Below, in pieces: positions 43,940 through 53,273 of a DNA stretch of 64,000 bases. The notes below the pieces were generated by a model, which ran no database searches, was not told the origin of the DNA, and was given only the letters and a program-made list of their open reading frames with translations. Every line of letters starts with the position of its first letter. Position 1 is the first letter of the stretch. The DNA lies in NCBI GenBank assembly GCA_047601745.1, contig JASGIS010000001.1, positions 3,162,001-3,226,000 of the forward strand. Direction: 5' to 3'. The DNA is from JAKPAM01 sp047601745. GTDB lineage: Bacteria > Pseudomonadota > Gammaproteobacteria > Burkholderiales > Burkholderiaceae_E. Both the position numbers and the translations under genes were made by a program.

Positions 43940-46900
43940 ATGCCAAGCGAGCCCTGTGACGACGACGTCCAGACACCGGCCCGGCTGTTCGTTTCATACG
44001 GCCGTGGTGACGACGAAGCCTTCGTCCGTCGTCTCGTCGCCGATCTGCAGCCTGCCGTCGCCGTCTGGTGGGACCGCCAGGCCATGGAAAGCCGCGGCCA
44101 GACGTTCCTGCAGGTGATCCGAGATGCGATCGCCACCGAATGCAGTGCTCTGCTGCTGGTCGTCGGCCCTGAGGCGATGCGCTCAGACTACGTCAAGGCC
44201 GAGTGGATGCATGCGCTCGCGTACTGCAAGGTCGTCGTGCCCATCGTGCGCCTGGGCGACCCGACGCTGCTGCCGCAAGCGCTGAAGGACGCAGGCTACA
44301 ACCTGATCCCACAGGAGTTGGCGGCGTTCCACGCACCCGACTTCCGCGACGATACCCACTACGAGCGCTCGCTGGCCGAACTGCGGCGCATCCTTGCGAG
44401 CGCGCCACGGATAGCCGGGCCGACGCGCGGGCTGCCCGCCGAAGCGGCGCATTTTCTTGCTCGGCCCGATTTGGTCGATGCGTTGCGCGGCGACCTGCTG
44501 GCCGACGTGGTCCGGCCGGTCGCGATCGGCGCGGCGCAGCAGACCGCTGCGCTCCAGGGCATGGGCGGCATCGGCAAGAGCGTGCTCGCCGCTGCGATCG
44601 CGCGCGACTGCCGCATCCGGCGCGCGTTCCACGATGGCGTGGTCTGGCTGGCTTTCGGCCACCGTGCCGAGGCACTGGTCGAACAGGCGCGGCGTCTCGG
44701 CGATGGGCTGGGCGACCCGGCGCTGGCTGGCCTGCGCGAGGTGGCGATACTCGCGTCGCGGCTGGACGACGCACTGCGCACCCGCGCCTGCCTCGTCGTG
44801 CTTGACGACGTCTGGTCGACCGATCAAGCCGCGCCGTTCGTGCGCGCCGCCGCGAGCACCCGCTCGCGCGTGCTGCTGACGACACGCGACGCCGCGATCG
44901 TTCGCGCACTCGACGCCCACGAGCACCGCGTCGGACTGTTGTCGAACGAAGAGGCGCTGCGGTTGCTGGCGCGTGCCGCGCACATCGACATGACCGATCT
45001 GCCACCTCTGGCACAGGCGCTCGCCGACGAATGCGGCCGCCTGCCGCTGGCGCTGGCGATCGTCGGCGCAATGGTCCGGGGCCGTGCCAATGACCGCTGG
45101 ACCGACACGCTCGAGCACCTGCGACGCGCCGACCTCGACCGGCTGCGCGCCGACTTTCCTGACTACCGCGAGTACCCGCACCTGATGGCGGTGATCGGCG
45201 CAAGCGTCGAAGCGCTGCCTGCCGCCACCGCCGCCGCCTACCTGGACCTGGCGATGCTCGCCGATGACGAGCGCATTCCCGAGGCGGTACTGCAGCAGCT
45301 GTGGGCGGTCGCCGAGGTCGACGCCGCGGCGGTCCGTGCGCGCATCGACCTACTCGCCGACCGGGCGCTGCTCGATCGCGACGAGCGCGGCTGGATCGGA
45401 GTGCACGACATTCAGCATGACTTTCTCGTGCATCGCTGCCCCGACGTGACCTCAGTGCGCCGGCGGCTCGTCGCCGCCTATCGCGCCGCATGCGCCGATG
45501 ATTGGCCGGCACTGGCCGACGACGGCTATGTGTACGCGCATCTGGTGCGGCTGCTCGCAGCGACCGGCGCTGCCGGCGAAGTGCACCGCCTGCTCGAGGC
45601 CGAGAAGGGCGGGGCGCCGGCGTGGCATGCCGTACGCGCGCGTGCCGGGCAGGTGGCGGGGTTCCGCGATGACGTTGTCGCCGCGCGCGGCCTGGCGGCG
45701 GCAGCGTCTGTCGACGCGCTCAACGCAGGCCGCGACGCCGATGCTCTGCCGCTTCTGATCGGCCATGCGCTGGTGCAATCCTCGCTCAGCTCGCTCGGCG
45801 TCGGCCTGCCGCCCGAGCTGTGGGTCGCGGCGGTGCGCGACGGGCTGATCGACCCGGCACACGCGCTCGACGCGGCGAGCACGCTGGCCCAGCTCGAACC
45901 CAGCGCGCTGTACCGCAAGTGCGAGGTGCTACTCGCGCTGGCGGCGGTGTTGCCCGGCGTCTTGGCCGACGCGGCTTTCGTCGCGGCGCTCGCTGCGATC
46001 GAACAGGCGATCGACGGCCGGATCAACGAGGATCGCTGGGTCGCCGGACCGCTGGCACTGGTCGTGCCGTGCGCACCCGCGGCCGCCATCGAACGCGCCG
46101 CAGCGCTCGCCGCGCGCTTCGACGACCCGCTGGCGCGCGAGCAGGTGATGGGGGCAGTCGCGGTGCGCTGGCTCGCGCTCGGTCAGGCACCCCGTGCATT
46201 CGATGCCGCCGCAGCCGTGACTCATGGCGCTGGCCCGGGCTACGTCGTGCGTGAAATGGCGGCTGTCTCGTCGACGGTCGACTGGCCGCAGGTCGCGCGA
46301 GCCCACGGCGTGCTGGCGACGGCCGAGCAGCGCCGGGTTGCGACGGCCACGGTCGCCGCCGCGACCGCAAGGCACGAATCGGCAGCGGCGGCGCTGGCCT
46401 TCGTCGCACGACTCGCCGATGACGATGAGGCGAACGACTCATACGCGGCGCTCGCGCCCGAACTCGACGGCGACGACGCACGAGTGGCGCTGACCGCGCT
46501 GGTCGGCCGCAGTGGCGACCTGGTGCACCGCGTCGCCGCCGAAGCCGTGCTGGCGCTGCGCTTGCCCGACGATGAGCGCGATGCGCGTCTCGATCGGTTG
46601 TGGCGCGATACGTTCGATGGCTATACCAAAGACCATGAGCAGTCACAGTGCGATCTGCTCGATCGCGTGCCGCCGCGGCACTGGCCGGCCGCGGCGGTGG
46701 CCCAACTGCACGACGACCCGAAAAGTTTCGACTATCTCGAAGCAAGCGATTGCCTCGCCGAAGGGCTGGCGATGCGCGGCGACGCGAAAGTGTTGCTCGA
46801 CTGGATCGGGCGCGAGCTGCACGGCGAATCGCCGTCGCGGGCGACGTCGCTGATCGCTGCCGCGGCACCTGCCGCGGACGTGTCGCTTCTCGAATCGCTG

Positions 46901-48307
46901 GCGGCACTGGCCCAAGGCATCGTCGATGCGCGTCAACGCGAGATCGCTGAGGCGGCGGTCATAGGCCGCCGTGCCGCGCTCGGCCATGCGGCGGCGGCGT
47001 GGCAGCAGTTGCAGGCGCTGCATGACGACTATGTGCGTTCCAAGGCGCTGCGTCTGGTAGTGCCGCAACTTCATGGGGCCGCGATCGAGCCGGCGCTGCG
47101 CCAGCTCGGCCGCATCGGCGATGCCGACGAGGCCGAGATGCTGCGCACCGGCCTTGCCGCGGCCTGCGACCTGACGCCGGCAGCGCTGGTCGAGGCGATC
47201 GCCGCCGGCCGTTTCAGTGACGAACAAGTCGCCGCGCAACTGTGCTTGCGCGTCAGCGTGCACGGCGAGGAAATCGACGAGTTGCTCACCTGGTTGCGCC
47301 GGCTGCATGACGACCACGCGCGCGCCGATGCGCAGTTGGCGCTGGCGGTGCTGCCCGGGCACGAATCGGAGGTGGCTTTCGCCGAGGCGATGCTGTCGAT
47401 CACCAACGCGGACGATATGGAGCGGCAGGCGCGGCGCTTTGTGCCGCAACTTCCGCGCTTGAAGGGGATGGTCGCCGACGCGATGCGACAGCGCTTCGCC
47501 ACTGCGGCTCAAGCGTGGTTCGACAGCGTCTGGTCGGGGTCGCAGGCTTCGGTTAGGGTCACGGCCGCGACGCTTCTTGCCTGGTGCTCGGGCGTCGGCG
47601 CGCTCGCGCCGGCGCTGGCCGAGGCGAGCCGCGACGACAATCCGTTCGGTCGCGCTTACGCGCTGCGCATTGCGCGGCTGCCCTTCCTGCCGCATGCCGA
47701 ACGCGCTGCTGCTGCGGCCGAGCTGGTCGACCTGATCGAGGGTGCGCCCAATCCGTACGACACGCTGATCCGCACCGGCGTACTCGAGCAGTTGCCGGTT
47801 GAGCTGTTGCCCCCACTGCGGCGCGTGCTCGAACGGCGCTGCGACTTCGACGCCGTGCGCAGCGAAGTCGCCGAGCTAGCGGTGCGCGCGGCAGCGCTGG
47901 GTGACGTGGTCTTCGCCGACGCGGTCGCGACGCGACTGGCACCCGTTCGACCCGAAGCGTCCGTCGCGGTTCGCGTCGCGTTGCTAGCGCACACCACCGA
48001 CGCCGGAACTCGTGCCGGGATCGCGCGTGTCGCAGCCTACGCTGCAGTGCGCGTCATCAATCCAGTCAACCAGGTGCGCAAGCGCAGCGACACGCTCGCG
48101 ACGCTGGTGCCGGCGCTGCTGACCCTGCCGCGCGCGACGGCGGCGAGCATCCTCGAGGAGATGCTTGCCGCCCTGGCCGACGCGCCGCGCGCGCACCTGT
48201 TACTCGACCTGGCTTCACTCGCGCCCTTGCTCGTGGCGCTGGGCGGCTCGGGGGTCGACACGACCGTGGTCGATGCGGCTGATCGGGTGCGACGTTGGTG
48301 GCCGTAG
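43940..48307 (+). CDS. TIR-NB-ARC STAND ATPase with alpha-solenoid (NLR-like)
   Basis: A 1455-residue protein. Residues about 15-130 form a TIR domain (ARLFVSYGRGDDEAFVRRLV; AVWWDRQAME), and E88 in SDYVKAEW is at the position of the NADase catalytic glutamate. The NB-ARC switch follows: P-loop GMGGIGKS at 207-214, RSRVLLTTRD at 308-317, Walker B VVLDDVW at 286-292, GLPL-like RLPLAL at 367-372, MHD-like VHD at 488-490. Residues about 500-1455 are alanine- and leucine-rich helices without cysteine-rich or catalytic motifs, a probable ligand-sensing solenoid. ATG 43940 is chosen over TTG 43877, which overlaps the transposase tail. By analogy with TIR-NLRs it should bind an invader signal, oligomerise and cleave NAD+. 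No partner gene is evident. Confidence 0.88.
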   Translation: MPSEPCDDDVQTPARLFVSYGRGDDEAFVRRLVADLQPAVAVWWDRQAMESRGQTFLQVIRDAIATECSALLLVVGPEAMRSDYVKAEWMHALAYCKVVVPIVRLGDPTLLPQALKDAGYNLIPQELAAFHAPDFRDDTHYERSLAELRRILASAPRIAGPTRGLPAEAAHFLARPDLVDALRGDLLADVVRPVAIGAAQQTAALQGMGGIGKSVLAAAIARDCRIRRAFHDGVVWLAFGHRAEALVEQARRLGDGLGDPALAGLREVAILASRLDDALRTRACLVVLDDVWSTDQAAPFVRAAASTRSRVLLTTRDAAIVRALDAHEHRVGLLSNEEALRLLARAAHIDMTDLPPLAQALADECGRLPLALAIVGAMVRGRANDRWTDTLEHLRRADLDRLRADFPDYREYPHLMAVIGASVEALPAATAAAYLDLAMLADDERIPEAVLQQLWAVAEVDAAAVRARIDLLADRALLDRDERGWIGVHDIQHDFLVHRCPDVTSVRRRLVAAYRAACADDWPALADDGYVYAHLVRLLAATGAAGEVHRLLEAEKGGAPAWHAVRARAGQVAGFRDDVVAARGLAAAASVDALNAGRDADALPLLIGHALVQSSLSSLGVGLPPELWVAAVRDGLIDPAHALDAASTLAQLEPSALYRKCEVLLALAAVLPGVLADAAFVAALAAIEQAIDGRINEDRWVAGPLALVVPCAPAAAIERAAALAARFDDPLAREQVMGAVAVRWLALGQAPRAFDAAAAVTHGAGPGYVVREMAAVSSTVDWPQVARAHGVLATAEQRRVATATVAAATARHESAAAALAFVARLADDDEANDSYAALAPELDGDDARVALTALVGRSGDLVHRVAAEAVLALRLPDDERDARLDRLWRDTFDGYTKDHEQSQCDLLDRVPPRHWPAAAVAQLHDDPKSFDYLEASDCLAEGLAMRGDAKVLLDWIGRELHGESPSRATSLIAAAAPAADVSLLESLAALAQGIVDARQREIAEAAVIGRRAALGHAAAAWQQLQALHDDYVRSKALRLVVPQLHGAAIEPALRQLGRIGDADEAEMLRTGLAAACDLTPAALVEAIAAGRFSDEQVAAQLCLRVSVHGEEIDELLTWLRRLHDDHARADAQLALAVLPGHESEVAFAEAMLSITNADDMERQARRFVPQLPRLKGMVADAMRQRFATAAQAWFDSVWSGSQASVRVTAATLLAWCSGVGALAPALAEASRDDNPFGRAYALRIARLPFLPHAERAAAAAELVDLIEGAPNPYDTLIRTGVLEQLPVELLPPLRRVLERRCDFDAVRSEVAELAVRAAALGDVVFADAVATRLAPVRPEASVAVRVALLAHTTDAGTRAGIARVAAYAAVRVINPVNQVRKRSDTLATLVPALLTLPRATAASILEEMLAALADAPRAHLLLDLASLAPLLVALGGSGVDTTVVDAADRVRRWWP

Positions 48308-48554
48308 CGAGGACATCCCTTTTCCCTGTCTGCATTCTGGCCCGAGAGGTCGCTTGCGCGCGGTAGTAGTCGCTCAGCCGCTGCGGGTACTCCAGCACCG
48401 CTTTCCAGTTCGAACGTCCCAGCCGACAGAACGTAAGCAGCCAGCCAAGCCATCTGGAGTGAAGCGCCGATCAGCCCGAGGAGGCGAGACCCGCCGCGAT
48501 GAGAAGGCCGACGACGCCCAACCCGATGGTGGTCTGTACGACGATGCCGAGCGG
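48308..48554. other. No recognisable gene
   Basis: This stretch between the NLR-like gene and the hydrolase relic has only short frames. One minus-strand piece is hydrophobic (GIVVQTTIGLGVVGLLIAAG) and may be the end of a membrane protein, but it cannot be assigned. Confidence 0.4.
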
Positions 48555-48775
48555 CAGGTGGTCAGGCCCTGCGAGACCTTGGCACCCCGACGGTTGAAGC
48601 CGTAGAACGGGCCGGATGCGAGGTCGAGGTAAAGCTGCGAGCGGTTCTGCAGCGAGGCCTTGCGCAGGCCGTCGAAGACTTCGAGCGGCAGGCCGCCGGG
48701 GTTGTCGGCGGTCCGCAGCATCAGCGGCGGCACGGCGCTGATCAGCGCGGCCTGATTGCCGGCCCCGCCGGCAGG
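48555..48775 (-). pseudogene. Alpha/beta hydrolase (non-haem haloperoxidase-like) fragment
   Basis: The minus strand encodes ISAVPPLMLRTADNPGGLPL followed by LDLASGPFYGFNRRGAKVSQ, a conserved central segment of the non-haem chloroperoxidase/arylesterase group, about 70 residues. Neither the nucleophile elbow nor the catalytic histidine is present. Confidence 0.65.
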
Positions 48776-48805
48776 CGGTCGCTGGAGCGCCTCCGGCCTT
48801 CGAGG

Positions 48806-49834
48806 TCATCCCCGCTCGATCGCAGTGAGTACGATCTTGCCCTGGACGTGCCCGCGCGCGGCGCGCTGATGCGCCTTTCGCGCATCAGCCAGCGCGAACG
48901 TGCTGTCGATGGCGACACGAACCTTTCCCGCATCGAGCAAGTCCGCAAGCTGCGCGAGCTGAGCGCCGCTCGATCGGACCTGCGTTGTCGATACCGTCAC
49001 GCCCAGCTTCGCGGCGTCATCGGCACCGGCGAAGCCGAGGGGAAAGATCGGGAACAGCGCGCCGCCACGCTTGAGCGTGCGCAGGAGGCGGCCCGAGGCC
49101 GGGCCACCCACGGCATCGACGACGAGATCGGCGTCGCGCACGACATCCTCGGCAGCGGTCTTCGTGTAGTCGATGAATTCGTCGGCGCCGAGGTCGCGCA
49201 GGAATGCCTGATGCCTGCCTGAACCCACCGCGATCACGCGCGCGCCTTTCCACTTGGCCAGTTGCAGCGCGAAGTGCCCGACGCCGCCCGCGGCGCCATT
49301 GACCAGGACGGTCTTGCCTTCCAGGGGCACCGGCTCGTGCCTGTTCGGCTGGAGCGGATTTTGCACGTCGTGTCCCTGCTCGATCAGGAATTGCCATGCG
49401 GTGAGCAGCGACATCGGTGCTCCTGCCGCATGCACGTGATCGACGCGGGCCGGCTTGAGCGCGACTTCCGTCGCCGGCACGTTGACGTATTCGGCATAAG
49501 CCCTGCTGCCCCCGGCCAGACCGGAGGGGAAGCGGACCATCGAATACACCTCGTCGCCGACGCAGAAGTCCTCGACATCATCGGCGACCGCCTCGACCAC
49601 CCCCGACACGTCTGTCCCGAGAATGAGAGGAAAGGACACCTGCGGCTGCCACGCCGGCGGCAGCGTCTTGTACCCCTCGCGCAAGTACCAGTCGGGAGGG
49701 TTGAGCCCGACCGCATGCACACGCACGAGCACTTCCCCCGACCGCAGCTCGGGCATCGGTGCATCTTCGTAACGCAGCACGTCCGGGCCGCCGAACTGGT
49801 GCTGTCGAACGGCCTTCATCGTCTTGGTCATCAT
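48806..49834 (-). CDS. NADP-dependent quinone-oxidoreductase-like enzyme
   Basis: A 342-residue medium-chain dehydrogenase/reductase of the zinc-free quinone oxidoreductase type: GroES-like N-terminus (GLNPPDWYLREGYK, LGTDVSGVVEAV) and Rossmann domain with VNGAAGGVGHFALQLAK. It would reduce quinones or reactive enones with NADPH. It is divergent from a TetR gene with twin operators between, so it is probably induced by a reactive compound through that regulator. Confidence 0.9.
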   Translation of the reverse strand: MMTKTMKAVRQHQFGGPDVLRYEDAPMPELRSGEVLVRVHAVGLNPPDWYLREGYKTLPPAWQPQVSFPLILGTDVSGVVEAVADDVEDFCVGDEVYSMVRFPSGLAGGSRAYAEYVNVPATEVALKPARVDHVHAAGAPMSLLTAWQFLIEQGHDVQNPLQPNRHEPVPLEGKTVLVNGAAGGVGHFALQLAKWKGARVIAVGSGRHQAFLRDLGADEFIDYTKTAAEDVVRDADLVVDAVGGPASGRLLRTLKRGGALFPIFPLGFAGADDAAKLGVTVSTTQVRSSGAQLAQLADLLDAGKVRVAIDSTFALADARKAHQRAARGHVQGKIVLTAIERG

Positions 49835-49869
49835 GATTCGTCCTCGGGAGGGAATGAGGTATTCTCAAC

Positions 49870-49903
49870 GGAACAGTGCTCCGAATATATGGAGCAGTGA
49901 TCC
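49870..49903. promoter_or_regulatory. Tandem 13-bp operators for TetR/oxidoreductase pair
   Basis: GGAACAGTGCTCC (49870-49882) and GGAGCAGTGATCC (49891-49903) are near-identical, each roughly palindromic, and 21 bp apart, two helical turns. Together they also form TGCTCC-N8-GGAGCA. The arrangement suits two TetR dimers on one face of the DNA between the divergent genes. Confidence 0.62.
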
Positions 49904-49920
49904 GTTTGTCAAGGAACCCC

Positions 49921-50490
49921 ATGCGAGCCGATGCCAAGAAGAACTACGACCACCTCCTTGCGGTCGCACGCCGCGTTCTTGCTGAACAAGGGGCCGATGC
50001 ATCGCTGCGCGACGTCGCCCGTCAGGCTGGCGTGGGACTCGGCACGCTGTATCGCCACTTTCCGACGCGGGAGGCGTTGCTCGAAGCTCTGCTCCGCACC
50101 AACTTCGACGAGTCGGCGCAAAGGGCGAACGAGCTTGAACGGTCGGGCGACGCGGGGAGGGCTCTCGTGACGTGGATACGAGAGGCTGTCGCGATGACGC
50201 ACGACTGCCGTGGCGCCATTGCCTTGATGGTGGCGGCGATCGCCGACGAGGATTCCGCGCTTCATGTCTGTTGCGTCACCTTGCGCGCGGCCGGTACGCG
50301 GCTGCTTGTCCGTGCCCAGGCAGAAGGCGCGGCGCGATCCGACATGGACGGTAATGACCTGTTCGCGTTGATCAGCGCGCTGGCGTGGCTTGCCGACCAG
50401 CCGCCGCTGGTGCCGCGGGCGGAGCACCTCTTCGACATGATCGTCGGCGCGATTCTCGTGGATCGCGGCCGTGCCGGCGATTCGACATAG
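49921..50490 (+). CDS. TetR-family regulator
   Basis: A 189-residue TetR protein (start 49921 behind AAGGA). The DNA-binding helices read SLRDVARQAGVGLGTLYRHF, and the C-terminal domain matches the SbtR-like group. It lies 86 bases from the divergent NADP-dependent oxidoreductase, with a twin operator between, and is its likely repressor. Confidence 0.9.
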   Translation: MRADAKKNYDHLLAVARRVLAEQGADASLRDVARQAGVGLGTLYRHFPTREALLEALLRTNFDESAQRANELERSGDAGRALVTWIREAVAMTHDCRGAIALMVAAIADEDSALHVCCVTLRAAGTRLLVRAQAEGAARSDMDGNDLFALISALAWLADQPPLVPRAEHLFDMIVGAILVDRGRAGDST

Positions 50491-50532
50491 CGCTCACGCC
50501 GAGGCCTGTCGCCCCTCTTACTGGAACGCTCG

Positions 50533-50650
50533 ATGAACACCGGCGCATCGAAGACAGCCATCGTCACGGGCGGCTTCCGTGATGTCGGCCGAGCGATTGC
50601 GAAGCGCTTGGCGGCCGACGGCTTCGGTGCACGTCTTCCTGACGGTGTCA
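50533..50650 (+). pseudogene. N-terminal fragment of a short-chain dehydrogenase
   Basis: From an ATG at 50533, KTAIVTGGFRDVGRAIAKRL and ADGFG match the nucleotide-binding start of SDR enzymes. It breaks off at the end of the convergent intact SDR gene, suggesting recombination between two SDR genes. Confidence 0.6.
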
Positions 50651-51388
50651 GGTCGTCTGTCCCCCGTCCACCGTCAGGATCGCACCAGTGATATGCCGGG
50701 CCGCAGGACTCGCCAGAAAGGCAACGGCGACGGCCACGTCCTGCGGCGTGCCGTACCGCCCGAGCGGGCTGAGGCTGCGCTGGAAGTCGGAAGACTCGCC
50801 GTTCGCGGGGTTCATGTCGGTGTCGGTCGATCCCGGCTGGACCAGATTGACCGTGATATCGCGTGGCCCGAGTTCTTGGGCAAGGCCGCGCGTGAACGAG
50901 TGCAAGGCGGACTTGGTCATGTAGTAGAACGTGCCCGGATGTCCGACGATGCGCTCGGCACCGGCCGAACCGATCGTGACGATGCGCCCGCCCGCGCTCA
51001 GGTGAGGAATGGCGGCCTGCGCCGCGAGCACCGGTCCACGCACATTGACGGCGAGCATCGCGTCGATCGCCTCGACGCCGATCTCGGCCGTCGGTGCGTA
51101 AAGCGCAATCCCGGCGTTGTTGATCAGAATATCGAGGCCGCCCAGCATCGCGGCCGCTTCGTTGACCGAGCGCTTGACTGCCGCCGGATCGGCGCTGTCC
51201 GCTTGAATCGCGACCGCCTTGCGGCCCTTGCCTTCGATCGCCCGTACGACTTCCGCGGCACGGTCGGCGGACTTCTCATAGGTGAGCGCCACGTCCGCGC
51301 CCTGTTCCGCCAGGGCGATCGCGATCGCGGCGCCGATACCGCGTGAGGCACCCGTTACGAGGGCGCGTTTGCCGGTCAGATCACTCAT
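50648..51388 (-). CDS. SDR-family oxidoreductase
   Basis: A 246-residue classical short-chain dehydrogenase: cofactor motif TGASRGIG, NNAG, catalytic serine in TIGSAG and YYMTK (Y-x3-K), then PGSTDTDM. It resembles 3-oxoacyl-ACP-reductase-like enzymes. The natural substrate is unknown. It is divergent from a TetR gene with a perfect 20-bp palindrome in between and so likely regulated by it. Confidence 0.92.
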   Translation of the reverse strand: MSDLTGKRALVTGASRGIGAAIAIALAEQGADVALTYEKSADRAAEVVRAIEGKGRKAVAIQADSADPAAVKRSVNEAAAMLGGLDILINNAGIALYAPTAEIGVEAIDAMLAVNVRGPVLAAQAAIPHLSAGGRIVTIGSAGAERIVGHPGTFYYMTKSALHSFTRGLAQELGPRDITVNLVQPGSTDTDMNPANGESSDFQRSLSPLGRYGTPQDVAVAVAFLASPAARHITGAILTVDGGQTT

Positions 51389-51455
51389 CGTTCATTCCTC
51401 CGATTCATGGGGGGTAGGGCGGGCCTTGGCGATCAGCCGGAACGCCCTCAAATTC

Positions 51456-51475
51456 TGTATCGAGGCCTCGATACA
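51456..51475. promoter_or_regulatory. Perfect 20-bp palindrome, TetR operator
   Basis: TGTATCGAGGCCTCGATACA is an exact palindrome in the AT-rich 208-base gap between the divergent SDR and TetR genes, 68 bases from the SDR start. It is the best operator candidate for this TetR. Confidence 0.68.
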
Positions 51476-51596
51476 AAAATAGAGACGAATGGATCTCCGC
51501 TGTATCGCGCTCGCAGCGATCGATAATTCTGTGTCGATCGTTATAGAAATGCTAGAGACGTTGCGCAGCGGAGTCAACAGGTTTATAGAGTGATCG

Positions 51597-52253
51597 ATGC
51601 AAAATTCAGAGCAACCCCCAGCAGCCGTCAAGACGACGGGGAGACGCTCCCGCGGCCGCCCGCGCGCGTTCGATCGGAAAGCCGCCTTGGCGCAGGCCAC
51701 CCGTCTGTTCTGGACCAAGGGCTATGAGGCCACGTCCATCTCCGATCTGACGGAAGCGATGGGGATCGGCTCGCCCAGCCTGTACGCCGCGTTCGGCTCC
51801 AAGGATGCGCTCTATGCCGAGGCGTTGAATCATTACCGCGAAAGCTATGAGGCGCTAGTCTGGGGCCGGTTCTCTGCCGCCGGCACGGCCCGCGAAGCGG
51901 TCGAGTTCCTGCTGCTGGATTCGGCCGCCGCTTTGACCGGCTGCCTGGCCGACATCCCGCGCGGTTGTATGGTGACGCTCGCGGCGGTTGGCAGCGAGGG
52001 GCATTCGGAGCTCGGCGAGCTGATGAAATCGGCACGAGCGGGCACGCTCGACCGCTTGAAAGCGAGATTGAGTCGCGCCGTGACGGAGGGAGAACTGCCC
52101 GCATCAACCGATGTTCACGCGCTCGCTCGCTTCGTGCAGACCGTGCAGAACGGCATGTCGATCCTGGCCCGTGATGGCGCCAGCCGTGCCGAGTTGGAAG
52201 ATGTGGCCCGAGTGGCAATCCTGGGTTGGGATACCCACGCCTGCGGACATTGA
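51597..52253 (+). CDS. TetR-family regulator of SDR gene
   Basis: A 218-residue TetR protein with a basic N-terminal arm (GRRSRGRPRAFDRKAALAQA) and helix-turn-helix SISDLTEAMGIGSPSLYAAF, of the group that controls oxidoreductases in response to electrophiles or disinfectants. It probably represses the divergent SDR gene. It is the last gene inside the proposed element: its stop lies 16 bases before the att relic. Confidence 0.9.
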   Translation: MQNSEQPPAAVKTTGRRSRGRPRAFDRKAALAQATRLFWTKGYEATSISDLTEAMGIGSPSLYAAFGSKDALYAEALNHYRESYEALVWGRFSAAGTAREAVEFLLLDSAAALTGCLADIPRGCMVTLAAVGSEGHSELGELMKSARAGTLDRLKARLSRAVTEGELPASTDVHALARFVQTVQNGMSILARDGASRAELEDVARVAILGWDTHACGH

Positions 52254-52269
52254 AGGACGAATGGGATGA

Positions 52270-52296
52270 GGATTCGACCCCCGTTATCCGCTCCAG
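52270..52296 (+). other. Proposed attR: imperfect copy of tRNA-Gly 3' end
   Basis: GGATTCGACCCCCGTTATCC then GCTCCAG matches tRNA-Gly bases 10712-10738 at 23 of 27 positions in the same orientation; the four differences are all transitions. The flanking tRNA stems are not formed, so it is not a second tRNA gene. It fits a decayed right end of the element that begins at the tRNA. Confidence 0.6.
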
Positions 52297-52318
52297 TCGA
52301 GCCTGTGGGCGGCAACGC

Positions 52319-53230
52319 ATGATCATTCGTCCCCCTCTCCACTGGTTGCGGATGCTCTTCGTGATTCGCGGCTCGGTCCTGCCCGACATCCTGCCGCAAC
52401 TGACGGCCGCGACGGTCTTCGCCACGGTGGTTACCGTCCTGCATGGTCATGTGCTCGACTGGAAAGTACAGCTCAACTTCGTACCGTTCACGCTGATCGG
52501 TCTCACGCTGGCGATCTTTCTGGGGTTTCGCAATAGCACCAGTTATGCCCGCTACTGGGAAGCGCGAACGATCTGGGGAGCGATACTGAACGAGACACGG
52601 TCACTGGTCCGGCAGGCGATCTCTCTGGTCGGTACGCCCGAGAGGTCCAGGGAGTTCGCCATGTATCTGGTCGCATTCGTGCATGCACTGCGGCATCAGC
52701 TCCGCGGGAGTAACCCGGACGGCGACATGCGCCGATTGCTGGATTCTCAGGCATGCGCCCGAATCGCCTCCGCACGGTTCAAGCCTGCCATGCTGCTTCT
52801 GATGGCCGGATGCTGGATAGGTGACAGAAAGCGCGACGGCAGCCTGGACCCCGTGCTTGTCCCGGCCATGGAAATACCGTTGGGGCGGTTGAGCGAGGCT
52901 CTTGGTGGCTGCGAGCGTATCGCCTCCACCCCGATCCCTTTCACTTATGCGGTACTCATCCATCGCACCGTCTACTTCTATTGCCTGTTGCTTCCGTTCG
53001 GGCTCGTCGACGCCATCGGCGGCATGACACCGGTCATCGTCGCTTTCATCGCTTATACGTTCTTCGCGCTGGAGGCTCTCGCGGCCGAGATCGAGGAGCC
53101 GTTCGGCCTGGCGCCGAACGATCTGGCCTTAGACGCGATGTCGAGCATGATCGAGACCACGCTGCGTGAAATGCTCGGAGAGTCGCCTCGGGTTGCGCCT
53201 ACGGACCCCGATGTCATCGTGCTGACTTGA
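52319..53230 (+). CDS. Bestrophin-family channel protein
   Basis: A 303-residue inner-membrane protein of the bestrophin/UPF0187 (YneE) family, pentameric anion or cation channels. The family N-terminus IIRPPLHWLRMLFVIRGSVL and FLGFRNSTSYARYWEAR are clear, with about four membrane helices. The start at 52319 leaves out an upstream open frame that crosses the att relic. It is the first gene outside the proposed element. Confidence 0.9.
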   Translation: MIIRPPLHWLRMLFVIRGSVLPDILPQLTAATVFATVVTVLHGHVLDWKVQLNFVPFTLIGLTLAIFLGFRNSTSYARYWEARTIWGAILNETRSLVRQAISLVGTPERSREFAMYLVAFVHALRHQLRGSNPDGDMRRLLDSQACARIASARFKPAMLLLMAGCWIGDRKRDGSLDPVLVPAMEIPLGRLSEALGGCERIASTPIPFTYAVLIHRTVYFYCLLLPFGLVDAIGGMTPVIVAFIAYTFFALEALAAEIEEPFGLAPNDLALDAMSSMIETTLREMLGESPRVAPTDPDVIVLT

Positions 53231-53273
53231 ACCGGGCCGATCGGACCGGGTTCGCCGTCACCGCGGCCGCCGG

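Noticed and set aside
44183..45512. Long minus-strand frames inside the TIR-NB-ARC gene
   Set aside because: Arg- and Ser-rich shadows; the plus strand has ordered NLR motifs over the same bases.
52270..52296. A second tRNA-Gly gene
   Set aside because: Only the 3' end matches; T-stem pairing and the rest of the cloverleaf are missing.
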